Assembly (NCBI GenBank): GCA_039184335.1
Contig: JBCDBD010000007.1
Location: 48,474 to 112,473, forward strand
Direction: 5' to 3'
DNA from: JBCDBD01 sp039184335
GTDB taxonomy: Bacteria; Bacteroidota; Bacteroidia; Flavobacteriales; Flavobacteriaceae
DNA: 64,000 nt
Position numbers and translations under genes: made by a program. Below the pieces are notes generated by a model that was given only the letters and a program-made list of their open reading frames with translations, made no database searches and was not told the origin of the DNA. Below are positions 1-8,526 of the stretch, piece after piece; the first letter of the stretch is position 1; each line of letters opens with the position of its first letter.

Positions 1-269
1 ATTCAGGGGGTGGCATTTTTCGTATCCTACCAGGATATCAAGATTCAGAAAATTTTGAGACCTATTTTGAGACAAGGCACCATCTGAACGCAAAATCGCT
101 TTGTGAACTCTATGGATTTGAGTATGGTTCGGCCTCGAATGCAAAGGAACTCTCTATTGGTCTGCAAGGGTTTTATTTAAAGTCGAACAGACCGAAAATT
201 TTTGAAATTTTCACTCCTAGAAAGGTAAATAACAAAATTTTGCTTGGTTATTTTGATTTTATATCTTAG
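1..269 (+). CDS. menD: MenD, C-terminal fragment (SEPHCHC synthase)
   Basis: Open from the left edge in the frame beginning at base 3, ending at TAG 267-269; 88 codons remain. MenD is the thiamine-diphosphate enzyme that joins isochorismate and 2-oxoglutarate to give 2-succinyl-5-enolpyruvyl-6-hydroxy-3-cyclohexene-1-carboxylate, the first committed step of menaquinone synthesis. The fragment opens with a SGGGIFRILPG stretch followed by an acidic/aromatic segment ending in ETRHHL, as in the last domain of MenD, and finishes with a short hydrophobic tail. The menA, menC and menE genes downstream on the same strand strengthen the call. The active-site part lies outside the window. Confidence 0.85.
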   Translation, partial: SGGGIFRILPGYQDSENFETYFETRHHLNAKSLCELYGFEYGSASNAKELSIGLQGFYLKSNRPKIFEIFTPRKVNNKILLGYFDFIS

Positions 270-303
270 AAGCAATTAATTTTTTTAAAGAACACTAACA
301 ATT

Positions 304-645
304 ATGAGTAAAAGAGATGAGTTAATCGAAAAGTATGCTGCTGATATAAAGGAAAAATTTGGCGAGGCACCTGATATGGACCTATTGACCAAAGTTGCTA
401 TCGGTCTTGGACCGGCAATCTACAATTTGGATGCCTCAAAGGTATCAGGCTCTGATGATAAAGAACTGGAGACCGTGAAGAACAACTTTCTTATCAAAAA
501 ACTTGGGCTATCTGATAGCGCTGGTTTAATGGATGCCATCAATAGTGTAATCGATAAATATGGCAGGTCAGAGAAAAACAAGCATAGGGCAGTAGTTTAC
601 TATATGTTGGCCAAACATTTCGGGAAGGAATCAATTTATGACTAG
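304..645 (+). CDS. DUF2853 family protein
   Basis: A 113-residue soluble, mostly helical protein with no signal peptide or membrane segment. The N-terminal half (KYAADIKEKFGEAPDMDLLTKV) and the ending (YYMLAKHFGKESIYD) match what I recall of the DUF2853 family, small proteins of unknown function common in Bacteroidota. It lies 34 bases after menD and is closed by a strong terminator, so it is probably the last gene of the menD transcript. No catalytic motif is evident. ATG at 304 is the only sensible start. Function cannot be stated. Confidence 0.8.
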   Translation: MSKRDELIEKYAADIKEKFGEAPDMDLLTKVAIGLGPAIYNLDASKVSGSDDKELETVKNNFLIKKLGLSDSAGLMDAINSVIDKYGRSEKNKHRAVVYYMLAKHFGKESIYD

Positions 646-669
646 TATAGCTCTTATCATATTAGAAGA

Positions 670-700
670 CCGCCCTTTGCACACAAAGGGCGGTTTTTTT
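670..700 (+). terminator. Rho-independent terminator after DUF2853 gene
   Basis: A perfect 9-bp stem (CCGCCCTTT 670-678 with AAAGGGCGG 685-693) encloses a 6-base loop and is followed by seven T. It ends the menD-DUF2853 transcript and sits only 12 bases before the next start codon, so the S1 protein gene must rely on read-through or on a promoter overlapping the hairpin. Confidence 0.9.
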
Positions 701-711
701 ATCTTCTCAAA

Positions 712-1542
712 ATGATTGAACTAGGAAATTATAATGCGCTAAAGATAAATCGCAGTACCCGTATAGGGCTTTTTCTCGAAGACGGTGAAGGTACTGAGAT
801 ATTTCTGCCCAACAAGTATGTTCCGGCTAGCTTTCAAATTGGGGACATACTTGATGTATTTTGTTATTTAGATAGCAATGAGAGACCTATAGCGACTACC
901 TTGAATCCCTTGGTCATAAGAAATACATTCGCGTTTTTACAGGTAGCTTCGGTCAATCAATATGGGGCATTTTTGGATTGGGGCCTAGAAAAACATCTTT
1001 TTGTGCCCTTTAGGGAACAATTGGCCAAGATGAAAGAAGGTGAGCGTTATGTCGTATATTGTTATCTGGACGAAGAATCATTTCGTTTAATGGCATCAAT
1101 GCGGTTAAATAGGTTCTTGAGCAATGAGAATTTAGATTACACCATGGGCAACCAAGTGAACCTCTTAATTTCTCGAAAGACCGATTTAGGGTTTGAGGCA
1201 GTTGTTGATAACAAGCACAAAGGCCTTATTTTTTACGATGATGTATTTAAAGAAATTCAAATTGGTGACAGTCTAAAGGGATATGTGAAGAATATCAGAC
1301 CAGATAAAAAAATTGATCTTTCCCTTGAACCATTTGGTTTTGAAAAAATGGAACCCGCTGTCCAAATGATTTATGACAAGTTGTTGTCTTCAAATGGGTA
1401 TTTGGCCTTACATGATAAAACAGCGCCGCAAGAGATAAAAAATCAGCTGCAGATGAGTAAGAAGACATTCAAAAAAGCCATCGGGTCATTGTATAGAGCG
1501 CGAAAGATAGTGATCAAGAATGATGGCATTTATTTGATTTAG
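712..1542 (+). CDS. CvfB-like S1 RNA-binding protein
   Basis: 276 residues with the layout of the CvfB/YitL family: an N-terminal S1-like barrel (about 1-65), a second (about 70-135, with NQYGAFLDWGLEKHLFVPF), a third (about 145-210, ending RPDKKIDLSLEPFGFEK), and a winged-helix end (about 215-276, MSKKTFKKAIGSLYRARKI). Family members bind RNA and have been linked to post-transcriptional control; the target here cannot be read from sequence. It starts directly after a terminator and belongs to the conserved menD-DUF2853-S1 neighbourhood often seen in flavobacteria. In many relatives menB follows this gene; here it does not. Confidence 0.85.
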   Translation: MIELGNYNALKINRSTRIGLFLEDGEGTEIFLPNKYVPASFQIGDILDVFCYLDSNERPIATTLNPLVIRNTFAFLQVASVNQYGAFLDWGLEKHLFVPFREQLAKMKEGERYVVYCYLDEESFRLMASMRLNRFLSNENLDYTMGNQVNLLISRKTDLGFEAVVDNKHKGLIFYDDVFKEIQIGDSLKGYVKNIRPDKKIDLSLEPFGFEKMEPAVQMIYDKLLSSNGYLALHDKTAPQEIKNQLQMSKKTFKKAIGSLYRARKIVIKNDGIYLI

Positions 1543-1697
1543 CAAAAGAACGGCTTATCTGAAACGCATTCAAGATCAATATTTGTAAGAATGCTATTTT
1601 TCTTTTAAGCAAAAATTCTACATTTGCAACATGATTTTTGTTTAACTATTTGAAAGCGATATTGTTAGCTACTTTCTAACTTTAATCAATCCAACAT

Positions 1698-2297
1698 ATG
1701 CCGTTTATAGAAGAAAATGATTTGCTAGATTTACACAAAGATGTTGAAAAAGCCCAAATTATCAATGAACGATTGCTTGATCAAATCAAGTTTAAGAATA
1801 AAGACCTAAAAAAATTAAAGGTACAGCGAAATATACTTTTAGGGATTACAGGACTTTTCATAGTGAGCGTGTTGGCAATCACCTCTTTTACCGCTGGTCT
1901 CAGTAGCTCGAATAAATTTGAAAACCAAAATAACCTTCTGGTGTCCATCGATAGTTTAGACGCTATCAAAACACGTATAGATAATCTAAGGGAACAAAAC
2001 AAAGAATTAAGCTTGGTCAACGAATTTTATTTAGCAAAGAAATTTCTTCAAAAAGAGAGAATATATTCCGTTCAGGTGAAATCCTTTGTTGAGAACAACG
2101 TAACCTTAGCCTCTGAGGCACTTACCAACACCTTATTTGTGAAGACCAATCCTTTCTATGCCTATTCCCTTGGTAATTTCGAAACATTGGGTGAAGCGCA
2201 AAAATTCAGGCAACAACTGGTAAATATGGGTTTCAAAGATGCCTTTGTTGCTTCATATCAAGATGGCAAGCGAGTCAAAATCGAAGATCCCTATTAG
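1698..2297 (+). CDS. Single-pass membrane protein with SPOR-like C-terminus
   Basis: 199 residues. The N-terminal 45 are charged and heptad-like (probable coiled coil), followed by one strong transmembrane helix (about 50-70, LLGITGLFIVSVLAITSF). A second coiled-coil linker runs to about 115. The end contains YSVQVKSF, then YAYSLGNFETLGEAQKF and a repeat-like strand/helix set, resembling a SPOR domain, which binds denuded glycan strands of peptidoglycan in known cases. The SPOR call rests on pattern only. The gene ends two bases before menA and is probably co-transcribed with it. A -7-like TACATTTG lies at 1619-1626 without a clear -33 partner. Confidence 0.6.
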   Translation: MPFIEENDLLDLHKDVEKAQIINERLLDQIKFKNKDLKKLKVQRNILLGITGLFIVSVLAITSFTAGLSSSNKFENQNNLLVSIDSLDAIKTRIDNLREQNKELSLVNEFYLAKKFLQKERIYSVQVKSFVENNVTLASEALTNTLFVKTNPFYAYSLGNFETLGEAQKFRQQLVNMGFKDAFVASYQDGKRVKIEDPY

Positions 2298-2299
2298 TT

Positions 2300-3205
2300 T
2301 TGAAAAAAGTCAGGGCATGGGTGCATGCCGCTAGGTTGCGAACGTTACCGCTTTCGGTTTCGGGGATTATCGTGGGTACAGCTTTGGCCAACTCCCTTGG
2401 TTTTTATAACACGTTGATTTTTATAGGGGCAATATTGACCACTATCATGTTCCAGGTTACCTCTAATCTTGCCAACGACTATGGAGATGGCATGAAAGGA
2501 ACTGATGATGATAGAATAGGCCCTAAGCGGGCATTTCAAAGTGGAATGTTATCGAAGAAGGAATTGCGGCGGGGTATCTTTTTTTCAAGTGTACTGGGAT
2601 TTGTGTTGGCGATGGGCTTGATTTACATTGCATTCGGGAAGGAACATTTGAACTACATTTTCTTTTTCTCGGTTTTGGGTATGCTTAGTATTTGGGCTGC
2701 CATAAAGTATACTGTGGGCAGTTCCCCATACGGATATAGGGGATTGGGAGATATTTTTGTATTCCTCTTTTTTGGCCAGGTCTCAGTGCTTGGTACGATG
2801 TTTCTCTATACCAAAAGCATAACACTACTAGCGTTCTTACCGTCAGTGACCATCGGATTGCTATGTACGGGGGTATTGAATTTGAACAATTTAAGAGATG
2901 TCGTTTCTGATCAAAAACATGGCAAGAATACACTGGTGGTGAAGATGGGGTTTGCCAATGGAAAAAGGTATCATTATGTATTGTTGATGCTCAGTTTTTT
3001 TTCTATGGCCATGTATACCGTTCTTTCAAAGTCAAATTTTTATAATGCCTATTACCTTTTAGCTTTTTTACCTGTTTTTTTGCATATGCACAAGGTTATG
3101 GTGACAAATGAGCCTGTACTTTTAGATACCGAATTGAAGAAGCTGGCCTTGTCAACATTTCTTCTGGCACTGCTCTTTTTAATGGCTGTCAATAATTTTT
3201 TGTAA
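2300..3205 (+). CDS. menA: 1,4-dihydroxy-2-naphthoate polyprenyltransferase MenA
   Basis: 301 residues, UbiA prenyltransferase superfamily. MenA attaches the polyprenyl chain to 1,4-dihydroxy-2-naphthoate in the inner membrane, giving demethylmenaquinone. The first aspartate-rich motif is clear (NLANDYGDGMKGTDDD, about residues 56-71), followed by GPKRAFQSG; the second conserved region NLRDVVSDQKHGKNTL lies near residue 200. Eight or nine hydrophobic helices surround them, as expected. The start is TTG at 2300, two bases after the stop of the upstream gene; the next in-frame ATG would remove the conserved AWVHAARLRTLPLS region. MenC and MenE are encoded about 4-7 kb downstream. Confidence 0.92.
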   Translation: MKKVRAWVHAARLRTLPLSVSGIIVGTALANSLGFYNTLIFIGAILTTIMFQVTSNLANDYGDGMKGTDDDRIGPKRAFQSGMLSKKELRRGIFFSSVLGFVLAMGLIYIAFGKEHLNYIFFFSVLGMLSIWAAIKYTVGSSPYGYRGLGDIFVFLFFGQVSVLGTMFLYTKSITLLAFLPSVTIGLLCTGVLNLNNLRDVVSDQKHGKNTLVVKMGFANGKRYHYVLLMLSFFSMAMYTVLSKSNFYNAYYLLAFLPVFLHMHKVMVTNEPVLLDTELKKLALSTFLLALLFLMAVNNFL

Positions 3206-3237
3206 TTTTGATTGCTATAATCTAAACTTTTTCTGCT

Positions 3238-3993
3238 TTGGAACACCCCATTAAGATACTTATAGTCGAAGATAATGTGATTATTGCCGATGATATGCAG
3301 TCTATGCTAGAAGAGATTGGCTATGAAATTGTCGATAATGTCATTGTCTATGAACAAGCGGTCGAAGTATTGAAGAACAACCATGTAGATCTGGTGTTGA
3401 TCGATATTATTCTCGCCTCAGATAAAACAGGGATTGACTTAGGAAAACACATTAGGGATGTTTACAATATTCCGTTCATTTTTGTAACATCAAATTCTGA
3501 TAGGGCGACTGTTGAGAATGCAAAAACGGTCAAACCAGATGGATATTTGGTCAAACCTTTCGAACAACAGGATCTTTATACCTCTATAGAGATTGCCCTT
3601 TCCAATTTTAACTATTCAAAAAAATCCTCAAGTATGGGCATGATGGAAAATAGCCCAGATACCATGGTCTCCAATTCTGTCTTGAAAGATTCTATTTTTG
3701 TCAAAAAGCAACATCTATACTACAGGATTCAGTTTGGGGATATCCAATTTATAAAGGCCGATAATGTGTACTTGGAAGTAAACACCGTTGATAAAAAGTT
3801 TTTGGTACGCTCACCTTTAAAAGATTACCTCGAAAAACTACCTAAAGATAAATTTTATCGGGCGCATAAGTCATATATTGTGAATGTAGACCACATCGAT
3901 GCGATTAACTCTAAAGATATCATGATCAATAACACCTTGATACCAATTTCAAAAGATTTTAAGGAGTTCATTATCTCCTCCATGAACTCTTGA
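3238..3993 (+). CDS. LytTR-family response regulator
   Basis: 251 residues: receiver domain at about 5-125 with acidic pocket EDN (11-13), phospho-acceptor Asp56 (LVLIDIIL) and the KPF motif near residue 108, then a linker and a LytTR DNA-binding domain (about 155-250, with YRIQFGDIQFIKADNVYLEV and FYRAHKSYIVNVDHID). LytTR regulators bind short direct repeats upstream of their targets. The start is TTG at 3238, giving MEHPIKILIVEDN, the normal receiver beginning. A strong terminator follows. The TPR-containing HisKA_2 kinase encoded next on the same strand is the likely partner, though an own promoter for it must lie in between. Confidence 0.92.
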   Translation: MEHPIKILIVEDNVIIADDMQSMLEEIGYEIVDNVIVYEQAVEVLKNNHVDLVLIDIILASDKTGIDLGKHIRDVYNIPFIFVTSNSDRATVENAKTVKPDGYLVKPFEQQDLYTSIEIALSNFNYSKKSSSMGMMENSPDTMVSNSVLKDSIFVKKQHLYYRIQFGDIQFIKADNVYLEVNTVDKKFLVRSPLKDYLEKLPKDKFYRAHKSYIVNVDHIDAINSKDIMINNTLIPISKDFKEFIISSMNS

Positions 3994-4014
3994 TAATAAT
4001 ACTTGTTATCTTTT

Positions 4015-4047
4015 GAAAAAGGCGTCCTTGAAAAGGACGCCTTTTTT
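4015..4047 (+). terminator. Terminator after LytTR regulator
   Basis: Stem GGCGTCCTT (4021-4029) and AAGGACGCC (4033-4041), 3-base loop, A-tract before and T6 after: a textbook intrinsic terminator. It separates the regulator from the kinase gene. Confidence 0.9.
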
Positions 4048-4194
4048 TAATTGAACTACTAAAAAAAATAGTACACCACAGTTTTATTATGCTTTACAAC
4101 AATATTTTTGACACAGAACGCAATAATTATACTTTGGTCATGAATTTAAAGTTCAAGAAAGTAATTTTTTCATTTTCATATAGTGTTCTCGTAG

Positions 4195-4231
4195 AAGGGT
4201 CTTGTCAAATTTGATGGGACCTTTTCTTTTT
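4195..4231 (+). terminator. Hairpin with T-rich tail in intergenic region
   Basis: AAGG at 4195-4198 pairs with CCTT (4220-4223); after one bulged G, TCTTGTCAAA pairs with TTTGATGGGA around an AATT-like centre, allowing three G-T pairs. TTTTCTTTTT follows. It looks like an intrinsic terminator, yet no coding gene on this strand ends here, since the regulator already has its own terminator about 150 bases upstream. It may end a short non-coding transcript. Confidence 0.45.
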
Positions 4232-4446
4232 CAGTAGATAAAAGGAACGATTTTTACGTTTTGTAAGGTAAAAGGTCTTTCCACAAACGGTTAAAAAATC
4301 CGATAAATTGCATTTTACCTAAGAATACTCTCATTACACAACATAAATGTGGGCTTTCACAACAATATTCCCAAAGCCATACATATTGCATATATTTTTG
4401 AATTAACCCTAAAAAACAAGTCTTACCTAATAATAATGAATACAGT

Positions 4447-4476
4447 AAAAGACCATGCATTTTGTATGGTCTTTTT
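4447..4476. terminator. Second intergenic terminator-like hairpin
   Basis: A perfect 10-bp stem AAAAGACCAT (4447-4456) with ATGGTCTTTT (4466-4475), 9-base loop, flanked by A and T runs, so it could work on either strand. No gene ends immediately beside it. Between this hairpin and the one at 4195 there is a TATTTTTG box (4393-4400) resembling a -7 element but without a TTG at the right distance. Outside these hairpins I see no gene between 3994 and 4659. Confidence 0.5.
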
Positions 4477-4659
4477 CAATTTGAAATGTCAAAAAGTATT
4501 TAAAATATGTTGGTCAAAGTCATTATTCCAATGTTGTTAAACAACAAAAATGTATCTCGATTGTTATATAGTGGTAATTTTGGATTGCATATCAAAAACC
4601 GGCAGATAAGACTTTGGGGTTTCAAAAATTTGGGTAAGGTGTTTAGCATTAGAAGACCA

Positions 4660-6630
4660 ATGTGGCAGTATCGGTACATAACTTTAGTCCTGTTTGTGAA
4701 CACACTATTATGTTCAGAATTTACTTCTGCCCAGTCAAATACCCAAAATCAAGAAAAAAACTCACTTACCGAATTTCAAGAGTATCAATACGTAGAAGAG
4801 AAATTCGATTATTTTTTTTCTAGCAACAATAGGTATACAGAAGACTCTGGCTACGAATGGCTAGAAACAGTCGGTGTGTATCTAAACAGTGCACATAAAA
4901 TAAAGGATTCAACAGCAATTCAGCTTTATAAGATAATCCAGACCCAAATCTATAATGATTTAGGGGATTATGATAAGAGTATTGGCATAGCCAATGATCT
5001 CTATAAAAACAAAGGAAATTTAACCGAAGAGACCAAGGCAATAATCCTCGATCTTTTAGACGATAACTATGGTAATCTTCAACTGTACGACAAACAGATA
5101 GCGATTCGAAAAGAGAAACGTGAACTTGGGTACACCCAAAACGTTTCTTTTTATGACATCTACTCAAATCTAGGACTTTATCAGGAGGCGAGACGACAGT
5201 ACATCATGGAGGTACGCCCAACCATAGCTGACAACGATTCTTACGGTTTGGCAAGACACTATGCCAAAGTTGGGGATTATCTAAGATTGGATAACTCAGC
5301 AAAAACGGCAATCAATGAATACAAAAAGGCCAAGGGATATTTAGACGTATTTATAAACGATGTTTCGAAATCAAAGACCGAACAAGAATTACTTGATAGC
5401 GATTTATTACTGGGTCAGATAGAAGGAAACATTGGAAAGTGCCATGTAAGCCTAAAAGAATACGAAAAGGCAATTCCGTTGCTCGAATCAAGCATCATTA
5501 ACTTGCAAGAAGCATCCCATGAAAACCATGTTCATGAAGTGGCCGAAAACATTCTCGATTTATCCGACGCATACCTACAGCTTGGAAATTTACGTCAGGC
5601 AAAGAAAAACTTGGACATTGGTGTTGACAATATGCCCATAGCACAAGTAATGAAAAGAAATCGTTTACTTGCAGCCTATTACGACAAAACTGAAAATTTT
5701 AAGAATGCGGCGATTTACTACAAGAAAAATGAAAGGCTGAATGACTCGCTTGCGGAAAATGCATCATCATTACTGAAACAACAGCTGATCACCATTGTGG
5801 CCAATGAAGATTTAGAAAACTCACAGCGGTTGATCGATGAACAAAAAGAAGCCAATGAAAGAATACGTAGCGAGATACAAGCAAAGGATGAGCGCATCAA
5901 TTTAGTATTTATCTCATTGATATTCACATTATTGGGATTTGCGGGTTTGGTGTATGCCTATTTGAAGAGCATAAAGAACCAACGTTTGATCGAGCAACAG
6001 AAACATATTATTGAGAACGCATTGATTGAAAAGGATTCCCTATTAAAAGAAATTCATCACAGGGTCAAGAACAACCTACAAATGGTTTCAAGCCTCTTGA
6101 GCCTGCAGACCAAGAATACACGTAGCAAAGCTGCCATTGAAGCTTTAGAAGAAGGAAAGAGTAGGGTAAAGGCAATGGCTTTGATACACCAAAAACTTTA
6201 CCAAAATGATGATTTGTCAGTGATTGAAATGCAGGGTTATATCGAGAGCCTCATCAATAGTGTACAATCTGTCTATAAAAAAGGGGGGCATAACATTAGC
6301 ATTACCATTGATGCCGAAGGAACAGAGTTGGATATTGACAGGGCCATTCCGTTTGGATTGATACTGAATGAACTGGTTTCCAACTCATTCAAATATGCAT
6401 TCCCTGAAAGTGATGAGAATGGTAAAATATACATACATCTGAGAAAAAATGGCGAACAGGGATTTTTTGAATATGCCGACAATGGGGTAGGTTTACCCGA
6501 AGATACCGATGAAAGAACAAATTCTTCAATGGGCATACGTCTTATCAATAGATTGGTCAACCAGTTGCAGTCAAAGTTGAATGTTGACAATGCCAATGAA
6601 GGGGTCCGCTTTTGGTTTAACTTTAGTTAG
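4660..6630 (+). CDS. TPR sensor histidine kinase (HisKA_2)
   Basis: 656 residues from ATG 4660, chosen because it opens a clean signal peptide (MWQYRYITLVLFVNTLLCSE, cleavage near TSAQS); an in-frame ATG at 4507 would put 51 residues before it. A long periplasmic helical region (about 25-400) carries TPR-like repeats, e.g. GKCHVSLKEYEKAIPLLESS and AYLQLGNLRQAKKNLDIG. A transmembrane helix follows (about 417-440), then HisKA_2 with KEIHHRVKNNLQM (His pair at 466-467) and an HATPase_c domain with NELVSNSFKYAFP, ADNGVGLPE and SSMGIRLINRL. It should sense an envelope signal and phosphorylate a response regulator, most simply the LytTR protein encoded upstream. Confidence 0.9.
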   Translation: MWQYRYITLVLFVNTLLCSEFTSAQSNTQNQEKNSLTEFQEYQYVEEKFDYFFSSNNRYTEDSGYEWLETVGVYLNSAHKIKDSTAIQLYKIIQTQIYNDLGDYDKSIGIANDLYKNKGNLTEETKAIILDLLDDNYGNLQLYDKQIAIRKEKRELGYTQNVSFYDIYSNLGLYQEARRQYIMEVRPTIADNDSYGLARHYAKVGDYLRLDNSAKTAINEYKKAKGYLDVFINDVSKSKTEQELLDSDLLLGQIEGNIGKCHVSLKEYEKAIPLLESSIINLQEASHENHVHEVAENILDLSDAYLQLGNLRQAKKNLDIGVDNMPIAQVMKRNRLLAAYYDKTENFKNAAIYYKKNERLNDSLAENASSLLKQQLITIVANEDLENSQRLIDEQKEANERIRSEIQAKDERINLVFISLIFTLLGFAGLVYAYLKSIKNQRLIEQQKHIIENALIEKDSLLKEIHHRVKNNLQMVSSLLSLQTKNTRSKAAIEALEEGKSRVKAMALIHQKLYQNDDLSVIEMQGYIESLINSVQSVYKKGGHNISITIDAEGTELDIDRAIPFGLILNELVSNSFKYAFPESDENGKIYIHLRKNGEQGFFEYADNGVGLPEDTDERTNSSMGIRLINRLVNQLQSKLNVDNANEGVRFWFNFS

Positions 6631-6635
6631 TCAAT

Positions 6636-7430
6636 TCATTTGACTTGACTCTTTAATACGACTTTATGCAAAAGTCTGGGAAAGAACCGTTTTAGGTATA
6701 CCCCCTTGACCTCTTTGCCACCAACATAGACTTCGAACTTTCTCTTTACCATGGCAGCTACAATTTTTTTGGCCACAAACGTTGGATCAAGTCCGTTTCG
6801 TGTAGCTTGATCATCAAGCAATTGTGGGCTTCCATCTGCTGTGAGTGCATTTTTGGCCACATTGGTACGAACAAACCCAGGGCATACCAAGGTCACATAG
6901 ATTCCATCTTTTTCATGCTCCATCCGCATGACATCAAAAAAGCCATGTAGCGCATGCTTGGCCCCACAATATCCTGAACGGTAGGGTGACCCAAATTTTC
7001 CCATAAGACTGGTAATGGTCACATAATGCCCAGAAGCATTGCCAATGAAATGGGCCAGAAGTGTCTTGCTCAATGCCACGGTACCTAGATAATTGATATC
7101 AATCAAGTTTTTATACACTTCAAAGTCAGTTGTCGCGATAAGAGATCTTTGACTGACCCCTGCATTGTTGACCAAAATATCAATTTTGCCAAAGCAATCG
7201 ATGGCCTTTAAAGCTTTTTGTGGCAATGTGTCAAATTTGCTTAAGTCTAACGGTAAGATTTTTACCATTTCAGGGTAGTTGCACCTTTGGCAAACCCTTT
7301 CGAGTTCCTTGGACCGCCTAGCGGAAATAATGATTTTATACTTCTGGTCATTCAGTTCATAGGTCAATGCTTCACCAATACCCGATGAAGCACCGGTAAT
7401 CCATACCACTTTATGGTCTGTGTTCCCCAT
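6636..7430 (-). CDS. Short-chain dehydrogenase/reductase
   Basis: 264 residues, classical SDR fold. The NAD(P)-binding TGASSGIG is at 12-19, NNAG at 88-91, and the catalytic set Ser141, Tyr154, Lys158 (YCGAK) is complete. An Arg in SARRS (38-39) after strand 2 suggests NADP. The C-terminal basic tail is close to that of the DHRS7/YqjQ-like group of unknown substrate. It lies on the opposite strand, convergent with the kinase (5 bases apart) and divergent from menC with only 43 bases between, so both promoters must be packed there. The substrate is not readable; a role in menaquinone synthesis is not implied. Confidence 0.85.
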   Translation of the reverse strand: MGNTDHKVVWITGASSGIGEALTYELNDQKYKIIISARRSKELERVCQRCNYPEMVKILPLDLSKFDTLPQKALKAIDCFGKIDILVNNAGVSQRSLIATTDFEVYKNLIDINYLGTVALSKTLLAHFIGNASGHYVTITSLMGKFGSPYRSGYCGAKHALHGFFDVMRMEHEKDGIYVTLVCPGFVRTNVAKNALTADGSPQLLDDQATRNGLDPTFVAKKIVAAMVKRKFEVYVGGKEVKGVYLKRFFPRLLHKVVLKSQVK

Positions 7431-7473
7431 TTTTGTTTTTTAAATATAAAATATAATTAAATTTAACCACCCT

Positions 7474-8526
7474 ATGAAAGCCAGTTATAAAAAGTATACA
7501 CTTGATTTCAAGCGACCTAGTGGAACATCAAGGGGCATCTTGACACAAAAGGAAACATGGTTTCTCGTTATAGGTGATGCTGGTGGGTATGGTATAGGGG
7601 AGTGTGGTCTCTTAAAGGGCCTTAGTATCGATGATGTTGGTATTTATGAAGAAAAATTAAGATGGGTTTGCCAACATATTTCTTTGGGTAGGTCTGTGTT
7701 GGTTGAAAGTTGTAAGCACTACCCATCAATACAATTTGGTATAGAGCAGGCTTTTTTGTCATTGGCAGCAAAAGATCCATTTCTGCTATTTGCATCCCCT
7801 TTTACTGAAAATGAATCGCCAATTCCGATAAATGGTTTGATATGGATGGGACAAGAAGATTTCATGTTAAAGCAGATTTCAGAAAAAATACAACAAGGCT
7901 TTACCTGTATCAAAATGAAGATTGGGGCCATGGATTTCAATAAAGAGCTTTCCATTTTACAATCAATTCGAAAACGGTATACGAAAAACCAGATAACACT
8001 AAGGGTTGACGCCAACGGTGCTTTTTCGACAGCTGAAGCATTACATAAATTGCAGCTGCTCTCTGAATACGACATCCATTCCATCGAACAGCCTATAAAA
8101 CCAAAGAATTGGTCGGTAATGTCTGGGTTATGTGAAAGATCGGTAATTCCTATAGCACTTGATGAAGAATTGATTGGGGTTTTTGATGTAACACAAAAGG
8201 AAGAATTGCTACTAACCATCAAACCACAGTACATCATTTTAAAGCCAAGCCTGATTGGCGGGTTCAAAGGGGCCCAAGAATGGATTGCTTTGGCCAAAAA
8301 ATATGATATCGGTTGGTGGGTGACCAGCGCATTGGAAAGCAATATCGGATTGAATGCCATTGCACAGTGGACTTTTACCTTAGGCTCACAAATGTATCAG
8401 GGCCTGGGGACCGGAAGTCTCTATGAAAATAATTTTGCCTGTCCGCTTGAGGTTGAAAATGGAAATCTATTTTACAGAAAAGACCTATCTTGGCAGGCTG
8501 ATCTAAAGCAATACTTATGTATGTAG
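7474..8526 (+). CDS. menC: o-Succinylbenzoate synthase MenC
   Basis: 350 residues, enolase superfamily, muconate-lactonizing subgroup. MenC dehydrates SHCHC to o-succinylbenzoate. Active-site residues are all visible: KMK (Lys147, Lys149), metal ligands Asp179 (RVDANG), Glu205 (SIEQP) and Asp230 (ALDEE), and Lys257 (LKPSLIGG). Superfamily members such as dipeptide epimerases share these residues, so the function comes from context: it overlaps the CPBP gene, which overlaps menE, and menD/menA are nearby. The start ATG at 7474 fits the usual N-terminal capping domain. Confidence 0.88.
   Translation: MKASYKKYTLDFKRPSGTSRGILTQKETWFLVIGDAGGYGIGECGLLKGLSIDDVGIYEEKLRWVCQHISLGRSVLVESCKHYPSIQFGIEQAFLSLAAKDPFLLFASPFTENESPIPINGLIWMGQEDFMLKQISEKIQQGFTCIKMKIGAMDFNKELSILQSIRKRYTKNQITLRVDANGAFSTAEALHKLQLLSEYDIHSIEQPIKPKNWSVMSGLCERSVIPIALDEELIGVFDVTQKEELLLTIKPQYIILKPSLIGGFKGAQEWIALAKKYDIGWWVTSALESNIGLNAIAQWTFTLGSQMYQGLGTGSLYENNFACPLEVENGNLFYRKDLSWQADLKQYLCM

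Noticed and set aside
4254..4540. Short open frames of 63-68 codons between the response regulator and kinase
   Set aside because: Cysteine-, tryptophan- and phenylalanine-rich products with no start signals; the region is better explained by hairpins.
6629..6645. AGTCAA/TTGACT hairpin between the convergent kinase and SDR genes
   Set aside because: Only a 6-bp AT-rich stem without a T run; too weak to call a terminator.
7719..8360. Long minus-strand open frame (213 codons) inside menC
   Set aside because: It is antisense to a gene whose catalytic residues are all in place on the plus strand; the antisense product is composition-biased and matches nothing.
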